Source: Treponema sp.
GTDB taxonomy: Bacteria > Spirochaetota > Spirochaetia > Treponematales > Breznakiellaceae
Length of the DNA: 19,422 nt
Assembly: GCA_031277045.1 (NCBI GenBank)
Contig: JAISLX010000047.1
Location: 1-19,422, forward strand
Direction of reading: 5' to 3'
In this document: positions 5,843 through 12,098 of the stretch, in pieces
Layout: each line of letters starts with the position of its first letter
How positions within the stretch are numbered: the stretch's first letter is position 1
Translations under genes and position numbers: made by a program
The notes under the pieces: generated by a model
The model's database searches: none
What the model saw: the letters and a program-made list of their open reading frames with translations, nothing else
Told to the model about the DNA's origin: nothing

Positions 5843-7717
5843 TTACCTGCCGGTCTGTATGTAGGCGTCCCGGTAACCCGAACCCTTGAACCGCTGGACC
5901 AGGGCCCCGGATTCGCCCAGATTTACGGGACCTACCAGTATCCGGTACATAGGATTGTCGGCGCTGCCGGAATTTTGCACGTTCACCGGGTAACCGGGAT
6001 CGAGCTTGAGCAGGGCCGACTCCACCGACGCGGCACTGCGAAAGGCGCCCAACTGGACATAGTACTTCCCCTTTTCTATCTCGGTGATCATGTTCACGGG
6101 GATAGAAAAAGAGGATTTGGCCTTGTTTTCCGGCGGGGACTTGGGCAAATCTGTGGTAATGCGCGGCGGTTCCGGCGAAATTTCCTGGCCGGAGGGGGCC
6201 GCCGCGAGGGGTTCTACAAAGGGCCCCCGGGGTTCGTCTTCGGGAGACCGGGCATCTGGCAAGGACCCCTGGGGTTTCGCGGGTTCCGCGGGAAGGATGA
6301 CGATTACCTCGGGCCGCTCCCTGGCGAGTCTGGCGGCTTCCGCTGCCCGTTGTTCCTCAGCGAGTCTGGCGGCTTCCGCGGCCCGCTGTTCCTCAGCGAG
6401 TCTGGCGGCTTCCGCTGCCCGTTGTTCCTCGGCAAGTCTGGCGGCTTCCGCTGCCCGTTGTTCTTCGGCGAGTCTGGCGGCTTCCGCAACCCGTTGTTCC
6501 TCGGCAAGTCTGGCGGCTTCCGCGCTTTGACGTTCCCTGATTTTCTCTATCGAGTCGATAAAAAGGGACTCGTCAATCCAATCGCTGGTCTGAGGCGCGG
6601 GGGTTCCGGCGGCGGGACTTCCGGACGCGGATTCGGGGCCGCGAACCGGGGGCCGTTCCTCCGCGGGAACCAGAATATATTCCTGGGCAGGCTGCTGAAT
6701 CAGAATGCGGGAGGAGGCGCTGCTTTCACCGGACGGGGATTTGGCGCTGGACTGGGCTTCCGCGACAAAGCGTCCCTGTGGCTCGCCGGTCATGTTCCAG
6801 GCTTCCTCCCAGGGGGAGGCGGGGGGAGAGGGTTCTACCACATAGTCCGGCTCCCCGGTTTGGTCCGGGGGCTCCGCACCGGCAAGGGGTTCCGTGCCGG
6901 CGGCGGGTTCCGCGCTGACGGTTTCCCGGGTCTCCGGAATCCCCACGCTTCCGCCCTGTTCCCATATCGGGTAATTGGTCCGTTCCGGGCTGTCCTCGCC
7001 GCTGAATAAATAGGCCGAAGATGACAGTTCATTCCAGCCCGGTTCCCGCTCCCCGGCGGTTTGTTCGCGCGGGGTTTCGGAATTCCCGGAGGCTTTGCCG
7101 ACACTGACAATGCTGTTCTGCGAGTATTCGGCGTAATCCGGGTGTTCCAGGCTCATCGGTTCGTAAGAGACGGGGGGAAGTTCGCTTTGTCGGGGGGGGG
7201 TATCGGCGGGTGGTTTTTGAACACCCGTGATACCGCCGCTGTCCGGCTTAGGGGGGACGGCGGTTTCGGCCTGTTCCGCGGCCTGATCTACGGCAAGCAT
7301 GGCCGTCGGATCGTAGTCGGGATCGCCTGAGGCGACCAGCCCCTCGGTAAACCGCGCGAACGCGATGGGATCTTCCGGCTGGCTCATGCGGATACGGCCG
7401 ATGGTTTTAGTCCCAAGGCCGATACGGCTCGCGGCATCCGGGGAGAGGATCGCCAGCAGGCCGGGGGTGTTGAGACCGGAAGCCACAATAGCCCGGATAG
7501 ACTTCCCTGTTTCAAGATTGATAATGTCCACCACCGTGTTCGGGGGAAAGGAATTGGTAGCCGCGTAGTAACCGTCTTCGGGGAGATCGCCCCTGGGCGC
7601 CATAGCCGCGGCCCCTTCCCAAACCGAGGCGCCGGTAAGGCTAAGTGAAACCGCCGCCAATGTTACCATGCCAAGAACCAGCGTAAAAGACCTGGTCCCA
7701 CCGGATAAATGTTTCAT
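5843..7717 (-). CDS. Exported DPBB and SPOR-domain protein with a 12-residue repeat block
   Basis: The 624-residue product starts at ATG 7715-7717 behind AAAGGA with 6 nt spacing; upstream codons of the open frame run through a palindrome and are rejected. Residues 1-40 are a signal peptide (MKHLSGGTRSFTLVLGM and a hydrophobic core). Residues about 50-110 (NTVVDIINLETGKSIRAIV and LLAILSPDAASRIGL) fit a double-psi beta-barrel of the RlpA type. A long Pro/Ser/Glu-rich low-complexity stretch follows, then about six copies of AARLAEEQRAAE predicted to form a charged helix. The last 75 residues (KYYVQLGAFRSAASVESALL to the end) are a SPOR domain, which binds denuded septal peptidoglycan. The protein should act in the periplasm at the cell wall, in division or remodelling. 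Lytic activity cannot be assumed. Confidence 0.8.
   Translation of the reverse strand: MKHLSGGTRSFTLVLGMVTLAAVSLSLTGASVWEGAAAMAPRGDLPEDGYYAATNSFPPNTVVDIINLETGKSIRAIVASGLNTPGLLAILSPDAASRIGLGTKTIGRIRMSQPEDPIAFARFTEGLVASGDPDYDPTAMLAVDQAAEQAETAVPPKPDSGGITGVQKPPADTPPRQSELPPVSYEPMSLEHPDYAEYSQNSIVSVGKASGNSETPREQTAGEREPGWNELSSSAYLFSGEDSPERTNYPIWEQGGSVGIPETRETVSAEPAAGTEPLAGAEPPDQTGEPDYVVEPSPPASPWEEAWNMTGEPQGRFVAEAQSSAKSPSGESSASSRILIQQPAQEYILVPAEERPPVRGPESASGSPAAGTPAPQTSDWIDESLFIDSIEKIRERQSAEAARLAEEQRVAEAARLAEEQRAAEAARLAEEQRAAEAARLAEEQRAAEAARLAEEQRAAEAARLARERPEVIVILPAEPAKPQGSLPDARSPEDEPRGPFVEPLAAAPSGQEISPEPPRITTDLPKSPPENKAKSSFSIPVNMITEIEKGKYYVQLGAFRSAASVESALLKLDPGYPVNVQNSGSADNPMYRILVGPVNLGESGALVQRFKGSGYRDAYIQTGR
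6324..6530 (-). repeat. 36-bp tandem repeat, about 5.75 units, inside the SPOR-protein gene
   Basis: Units begin at 6324, 6360, 6396, 6432, 6468 and 6504 on plus-strand coordinates. Each encodes AARLAEEQRAAE on the minus strand with few substitutions (one unit has Val for Ala). The units are nearly identical in DNA, so the block is a candidate for length variation by slippage or recombination without frame loss. Confidence 0.9.
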
Positions 7718-7729
7718 ACCTAATCCTTT

Positions 7730-7769
7730 GAACCGTTTTTCAACCCCGGCCGGGTTTGAAAAACGGTTT
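7730..7769. repeat. Long palindrome upstream of the SPOR-protein gene
   Basis: Arms AACCGTTTTTCAACCCC (7731-7747) and GGGTTTGAAAAACGGTT (7752-7768) pair over 17 bp with one mismatch around the loop GGCC. It sits just before the ribosome binding site of the SPOR-protein gene, on the transcript from the upstream gene. It shares the GC-centre and AT-arm layout of the elements at 3340, 7869 and 8446, though its arm sequence differs. Confidence 0.6.
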
Positions 7770-7868
7770 CCGAAAAAACGGTCTGCCGCCCGCTTTTTCT
7801 CGTAATATACGACTGCTGAACCGGCCCCAAAATTCGGCATTTTGGGACTGTCTCCGTTGTCTTAAACG

Positions 7869-7905
7869 AAGCTGTTCCAAAACCAGCCGGGTTTTGGAAC
7901 AGCTT
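7869..7905. repeat. Perfect 16-bp palindrome of the CCAAAAC/GTTTTGG family
   Basis: Arms AAGCTGTTCCAAAACC (7869-7884) and GGTTTTGGAACAGCTT (7890-7905) pair perfectly around the loop AGCCG. It lies 6 nt beyond the stop codon of the small exported-protein gene on the minus strand, so it may end or attenuate that transcript. No strong T-run follows in either direction. Confidence 0.7.
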
Positions 7906-7910
7906 AAACC

Positions 7911-8489
7911 TTAAAATTTTGTAACAGCGGCCTCTATGTGCGGAATAAGCTCCCGAATAAGCCGTTGAGCCTGGGCAGTCTCGTTTTCCGTCCGGGCCAA
8001 ACGGACCAGGGAATTTTCCCAAACAAAACGATAAGGTTCCAGGGTGTAAAGCCTCAGCCTCACCTGTTCCGGCCTTGTCTTCCTGTCCACGGCCGCCGGG
8101 TAACTCAACAGGGCCACAACAACGTAATCGGCCCCGCCGGAGCGGGCTTCCTCCAGTTCCGCGTTAAGTTCCGCGGGAAAATCCGCGGACGACACTTCCC
8201 GTTCGGGAATCTCCGCGCCCAGGCTCAGGATCGGCGAATTGCTTACCACGTGGCCGGCCTCGAAAAATATGTCCAAAAGGCACGCTTCCCACAATGAGGA
8301 AGATTCAAAACCCGCCTCCTGCTGTTCCTGAAGGAGGTCTTTTTCCTCCCCCCCGCCGGTTTCCGCCACCACGATGTACACATTGGCGGCAAAACCCGGC
8401 GCGACAAGAACGGCGGCAAGAACAAAAACAAGAAAAAAACGTTTGCCAAAACCAGCGGGGTTTTGGGAAAAGCTCAGTGTAGAGTTCAT
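7911..8489 (-). CDS. Exported protein of unknown function (192 aa)
   Basis: ATG at 8487-8489 lies about 14 nt after a strong GAGGAGGG; this spacing is long, but no closer in-frame start exists. Residues 1-34 form a signal peptide: a polar N-region, basic GKR near 15-17, and a hydrophobic core LVFVLAAVLVA ending GFA-A. The mature part has a Glu-rich segment, two Cys-free beta/alpha stretches (ADYVVVALLSYPAAV; VRLRLYTLEPYRFVWENSL) and a C-terminal helix. The N-region SQNPAGFGK is encoded by a CCAAAAC/GTTTTGG palindrome, so the start may have been remodelled by insertion of that element. It is the first gene of a minus-strand group with the SPOR protein and hydratase, which suggests a periplasmic envelope role. 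No family recognised. Confidence 0.65.
   Translation of the reverse strand: MNSTLSFSQNPAGFGKRFFLVFVLAAVLVAPGFAANVYIVVAETGGGEEKDLLQEQQEAGFESSSLWEACLLDIFFEAGHVVSNSPILSLGAEIPEREVSSADFPAELNAELEEARSGGADYVVVALLSYPAAVDRKTRPEQVRLRLYTLEPYRFVWENSLVRLARTENETAQAQRLIRELIPHIEAAVTKF
8446..8466. repeat. CCAAAACC/GGTTTTGG palindrome inside a signal-peptide region
   Basis: Arms CCAAAACC (8446-8453) and GGTTTTGG (8459-8466) flank the loop AGCGG. It is in the coding sequence of the small exported protein and encodes its QNPAGFG residues on the minus strand. Same core as the elements at 3340-3368 and 7869-7905. Confidence 0.6.
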
Positions 8490-8547
8490 TCGGCGCGTTA
8501 CAGCCCTCCTCGTTTACTATCGGCGGTCTTTTTTGTATCCTAAACAG

Positions 8548-9069
8548 GTGAATTACTACGCGCTTCAGGTAAAGACGCAGTCCGAAGAAAAATACATAAA
8601 ACTTTTGCGGGCTCTACACCCGGAAGTAAATTTTCCGATTTATTTCCCCAAACGGCGGATAGACATTCGGCGCGGGGGTATCGTCAGCCCGTCCACCACC
8701 GCCGTGTTTCCCGGCTACCTCTTTGTGGAGGTGGACGAGGGAGAGGACATACGCCGTCATCAGTGGGCTTTCCGCCGTACCGACGGGTTTTTCCGGTTCC
8801 TCAAATCCAACCAGAACATCTGCCCCATGGCCAACAAAGACCTGGAGGTGGCCTTACATTTCATCAAAAACGCCGGACCTGTCGCGGGGAAGTCCCGTGT
8901 CTACTTCAACGAAAATTCCCGTATCGTCGTCGTGGATGGCCCCCTTATGGGGCTTGAGGGCAGAATCATAAAAGTCGATAAGAGAAAGAGGAGGGCGAAG
9001 ATCAAGCTTGACCTCTACAACGACTCCTTTAGCATCGATCTGGGATTCGAGGTCATTGGGGGCGCTTGA
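8548..9069 (+). CDS. NusG-family antiterminator paralogue (LoaP/UpxY/RfaH-like)
   Basis: The chain of 173 residues from GTG 8548 begins MNYYALQVKTQSEEKYIKLL, the opening strand and helix of a NusG N-terminal (NGN) domain, which binds the RNA polymerase clamp. The FPGYLFVEV block (residues about 55-64) is the family signature. Residues about 125-160 (RIVVVDGPLMGLEGRIIKVD) are the KOW domain. The region between has FRRTDGFFRFLKSNQNICPM, unlike the usual housekeeping NusG. It is the first gene of an operon with nucleotide-sugar enzymes, exactly where specialised paralogues that keep polymerase processive over long polysaccharide operons are found. The start is chosen because homology begins there; an upstream TTG (8533) is possible, and neither has a good ribosome binding site. 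Confidence 0.8.
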   Translation: MNYYALQVKTQSEEKYIKLLRALHPEVNFPIYFPKRRIDIRRGGIVSPSTTAVFPGYLFVEVDEGEDIRRHQWAFRRTDGFFRFLKSNQNICPMANKDLEVALHFIKNAGPVAGKSRVYFNENSRIVVVDGPLMGLEGRIIKVDKRKRRAKIKLDLYNDSFSIDLGFEVIGGA

Positions 9070-9105
9070 GCGCCGGCAATAGAACGGACCTTCGCCGCGT
9101 GATTA

Positions 9106-10779
9106 ATGACCACCAAAAAAACAGGACGATTGTACATTATCGGGGCCGGTTTTGCCGGCCAAACCCTGGCGCGGGAACTAAAAAACAAGGCTGTCTTTGG
9201 GGAAGTGGTAGCCTTCCTTGACGACGATCCTCAAAAGATAGGCCGCCGGATGGAAGGAGTTCCCGTCCTGGGGCCCATTCGGGACGTGGCCCGGCTGCTA
9301 CGGATGAACCCGGCGGATCAGGCGATTATCGCCATCCCCAGCGCGAGCCGGGAATATCTGAAAGAACTGTACGGCATCCTTAAACGGGCGGGTTTCCAGA
9401 CAATCCGGATCCTTCCGGGAATTTCCCAGATCGTCCAGGGAGACGCCCACCTTATCCAAACCCGTGATATTGATCCCCAGGACCTTCTGGGCCGTACCCC
9501 GGCGGCCATTAACCTAAAACAGAGTCTGGCCTACCTGCGGGGCAAGCGGGTCCTGATTACCGGCGCGGGGGGGTCCATCGGGAGTGAGCTTTGCCGTCAG
9601 CTCCTCTCAGGGGGCGCTTCCCGGCTCTACCTCTTCGGCCACGGCGAAAATTCGATTTACCAGATCGACAGGGAACTCAGGCTTTTACAGGACGAGGGAG
9701 TCGGGGAAAAGGCGGTTCTGGTACCCATTATCGGGGACCTTAAAGACGCGGACTACATGGACTACATCGTGGAAAAGCTCCGCCTGGACGTGGTGTTCCA
9801 CACGGCCGCCTACAAGCACGTCCCCATGACGGAGGAAAATCCCGTGGCGGCCATCGACAACAACGTGCTGGGAACGGAAAACCTGATCCGCGCCGCCCGG
9901 AAATACGCCGTTAAACGTTTCGTCCATATCACTACCGACAAGGCCGTGGAACCGGTTTCAATTTACGGGGCCTCCAAGTACCTCTGCGAAAAACTCGTCC
10001 TTGAGGAAGCCCGCGGCGCGGACGGGAATTCGTCGTTCATGGTGGTCCGTTTCGGCAATGTGCTGGGCTCCCGCGGTTCCATTGTCCCCCTCTTCCAGCG
10101 CCAAATCGAAAAGGGCGGACCGGTAACCGTTACCCATCCGGACATGCGGCGCTGGTTTATGACCATTCCGGAGGCCTGTTCGCTGGTCCTTAAGGCCGGG
10201 GGCGTGGGGGAAAACGGGACGCTCTACCTTCTGGATATGGGAGAACCAATCCGTATCCGGGACATGGCCGAGCAGATGATCCGCTTTTACGGGTTTGAGC
10301 CTGAGGAGGATATCAAAATCGAATATGTGGGGCTGCGTCCCGGCGAACGGCTGGGAGAAAAACTCTGGTCCGGGGATGAAAATCCCGTAACGACAGCCTA
10401 CAGCCGGATTCTTAAAGTGGAAAGGGCGAAAAAGACCGGTTCCGGCGAAAAGGCCGGTCCCGAAGGAACTTCCGGCCCCGGAATCCGCGCCCTTGTCGAC
10501 CGTCTGCGGCCCATCTGCCGCCTCGATCCGGCCCAGCCGGAATGTTACCGGAACGCCGATCTGCTGCGCGAACTTCTCACCGGGGCGCTCCCCAGCCTGC
10601 GCGCCCCGGAACATCCCGCGGACAGGGTTCACCAGGCCCCTTCCGCCGGGGGGCAGCCTCCGGAATTTTCCGGAGGGGAATCGAAAACGGGCCACATGAT
10701 AAACCGGGGTTCCCCGGCGGCGTTCCCGCGGCAAAAATCCAAAAAAACGGACCGGCGGCCCGCCGCGAAATTACGCTGA
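9106..10779 (+). CDS. Nucleoside-diphosphate-sugar 4,6-dehydratase (CapD/PglF/FlaA1 family), no membrane anchor
   Basis: The 557-residue protein has a first Rossmann domain (IIGAGFAG, 11-18; the CoA-binding-like domain found in long family members), then the short-chain dehydrogenase domain with ITGAGGSIGSE (151-161). The catalytic block TTDKAVEPVSIYGASK holds Asp278, Lys279 and Tyr287, spaced as in the FlaA1 Asp-Lys-Tyr triad; WbpM and PglF have Met at the Tyr position. The four N-terminal membrane helices of full-length WbpM/PglF are missing, so it should be soluble. The last 75 residues are an unusual Pro/Lys-rich tail. It probably dehydrates UDP-GlcNAc to a 4-keto-6-deoxy sugar for the aminotransferase encoded directly next to it. 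Whether C5 is inverted cannot be told from the sequence alone. Confidence 0.85.
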   Translation: MTTKKTGRLYIIGAGFAGQTLARELKNKAVFGEVVAFLDDDPQKIGRRMEGVPVLGPIRDVARLLRMNPADQAIIAIPSASREYLKELYGILKRAGFQTIRILPGISQIVQGDAHLIQTRDIDPQDLLGRTPAAINLKQSLAYLRGKRVLITGAGGSIGSELCRQLLSGGASRLYLFGHGENSIYQIDRELRLLQDEGVGEKAVLVPIIGDLKDADYMDYIVEKLRLDVVFHTAAYKHVPMTEENPVAAIDNNVLGTENLIRAARKYAVKRFVHITTDKAVEPVSIYGASKYLCEKLVLEEARGADGNSSFMVVRFGNVLGSRGSIVPLFQRQIEKGGPVTVTHPDMRRWFMTIPEACSLVLKAGGVGENGTLYLLDMGEPIRIRDMAEQMIRFYGFEPEEDIKIEYVGLRPGERLGEKLWSGDENPVTTAYSRILKVERAKKTGSGEKAGPEGTSGPGIRALVDRLRPICRLDPAQPECYRNADLLRELLTGALPSLRAPEHPADRVHQAPSAGGQPPEFSGGESKTGHMINRGSPAAFPRQKSKKTDRRPAAKLR

Positions 10780-12096
10780 ATGGCGGCGAACACTGCGGGG
10801 CGGGAATATCCCCCGGTCATTCCCTTTGCCAGGCCCTTTGTGGGAAAGGAAGAGGAAGAGGCGGTGCTCAGGGTCCTCCGGTCCGGCTGGCTTACCACCG
10901 GGAAGGAAAGTCTGGCCTTTGAGGAAGAATTTTCCCGTTTCCTCGCTACTCCCCCCGCCGGGCGGGCCGCGGCGGGGACCGAACCGGCGGGGACCGCCCT
11001 TCCCTGCCTGGCGGTGAATTCCGCCACCAGTGGCCTGCATCTGGCGCTGGAGGCCTGCGGTGTCCGGCGCGGCGATCTGGTCTTTCTCCCCTCCTACACC
11101 TTTACCTCCACCGCCGAGGTAGTCCGTTACCTGGACGCCCAGCCGGTCTTTGTCGACGTGGTTCCCGGCGGTTTTCACATGGACGGCGCGGCCCTGGAAG
11201 CGGTACTCGCCCGGCTTTCGCGGGGTCTTCCCCCCTACCCTCCCCGGCACGGGGAACGGGGCGAGGGCTTTGGCCCCCGGGGACGGCCCGCCGCCGTCGT
11301 GCCAGTCCATTACGGCGGTCTGCCCTGCGACATGACCGCCATTATGGGGACGGCCCGCCGCTTCGGCCTCAAAGTCGTTGAGGACGCGGCCCACTCGTTC
11401 CCCTCATACTACCGTCCCGATCCCGCCGCGCCGGGGGCCTACGCGGGCGCCATCGGCGACCTGGGGGTCTTTTCGTTTTATGCGACCAAAACAATCAGCA
11501 CCGGGGAGGGAGGCATGGTGGTTTGCGGCGACCGCGAACTGGCGGGCCGGGTTTCCCTTATGCGGTCCCACGGCATAGACCGCAGCATCTGGAACCGCTA
11601 CACCGATTCAAAAGCCTCCTGGTACTACGAGGTTGTGGAGGCGGGTTACAAGTACAACCTTCCGGACCTGCTTGCCGCCGTCGGCCGGGTCCAACTGGGC
11701 CGGGCCTGGGATCTTCTGCGGATGAGGCGGGAGATAGCGGACACCTACGATTCGGCCTTTGGCGCCGACCCCCATTTCAGCGTTCCCCCCCGGGATCCCT
11801 CGGACGCCCGGCACCTGTACCCCCTGCGCCTCAACCCGGAAAGTCTTAGAATCGGCCGGGACGAATTCACCGCCCGGCTCCAGGAGGGGGGAGTGGGCGT
11901 CTCGGTCCACTTCATTCCCCTCCACATCATGCCCTACTACCGGAAGGCCCATAAGCTGGAACCGGAAGATTTTCCCCATTCCCTGGCGTCTTTCAGGCGG
12001 GAAATTTCCCTTCCTCTCTGGCCCGGCATGGACGGGGCAATGGTTCAAAAGGTTATCGATCTGGTACAAAGTACCGCCGCCCACTATACTGCCTAA
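10780..12096 (+). CDS. DegT/DnrJ/EryC1/StrS-type sugar aminotransferase
   Basis: The ATG immediately follows the TGA of the dehydratase gene. The 438-residue protein has the fold-type-I PLP pattern: SGWLTTGK near 38-45, FLPSYTFTSTAEV near 105, Asp202 in VVEDAAHS (pyridine-N contact) and Lys237 in FSFYATKTISTGEGG (Schiff-base lysine). The C-terminal VHFIPLHIMPYY block matches sugar aminotransferases. It should add an amino group at C4 of a 4-keto-6-deoxy nucleotide sugar, as PglE/WbpE-type enzymes do, giving a viosamine- or bacillosamine-type precursor. Two Pro/Gly/Arg-rich insertions (about residues 63-78 and 150-170) lengthen it beyond the usual 370-390. No acetyltransferase of PglD type is visible in the window. 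Confidence 0.85.
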   Translation: MAANTAGREYPPVIPFARPFVGKEEEEAVLRVLRSGWLTTGKESLAFEEEFSRFLATPPAGRAAAGTEPAGTALPCLAVNSATSGLHLALEACGVRRGDLVFLPSYTFTSTAEVVRYLDAQPVFVDVVPGGFHMDGAALEAVLARLSRGLPPYPPRHGERGEGFGPRGRPAAVVPVHYGGLPCDMTAIMGTARRFGLKVVEDAAHSFPSYYRPDPAAPGAYAGAIGDLGVFSFYATKTISTGEGGMVVCGDRELAGRVSLMRSHGIDRSIWNRYTDSKASWYYEVVEAGYKYNLPDLLAAVGRVQLGRAWDLLRMRREIADTYDSAFGADPHFSVPPRDPSDARHLYPLRLNPESLRIGRDEFTARLQEGGVGVSVHFIPLHIMPYYRKAHKLEPEDFPHSLASFRREISLPLWPGMDGAMVQKVIDLVQSTAAHYTA

Positions 12097-12098
12097 AA

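Noticed and set aside
4845..5864. 339-codon plus-strand frame
   Set aside because: Antisense to the aconitase-family gene, where the motifs are unmistakable on the minus strand.
6324..6530. CRISPR array because of regular 36-bp units
   Set aside because: Units are contiguous without unique spacers and code for an in-frame 12-residue repeat.
5750..7009. 419-codon plus-strand frame with Gly/Phe repeats
   Set aside because: Antisense to the SPOR-domain gene; its repeats are the reverse reading of the 36-bp units.
8490..8547. Promoters in the divergent gap before the NusG-like gene
   Set aside because: No -35/-10 pair with acceptable spacing and match could be seen in these 58 nt.
9958..11394. 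Two minus-strand frames of 258 and 207 codons
   Set aside because: Antisense to the dehydratase and aminotransferase genes; composition is that of a shadow frame.
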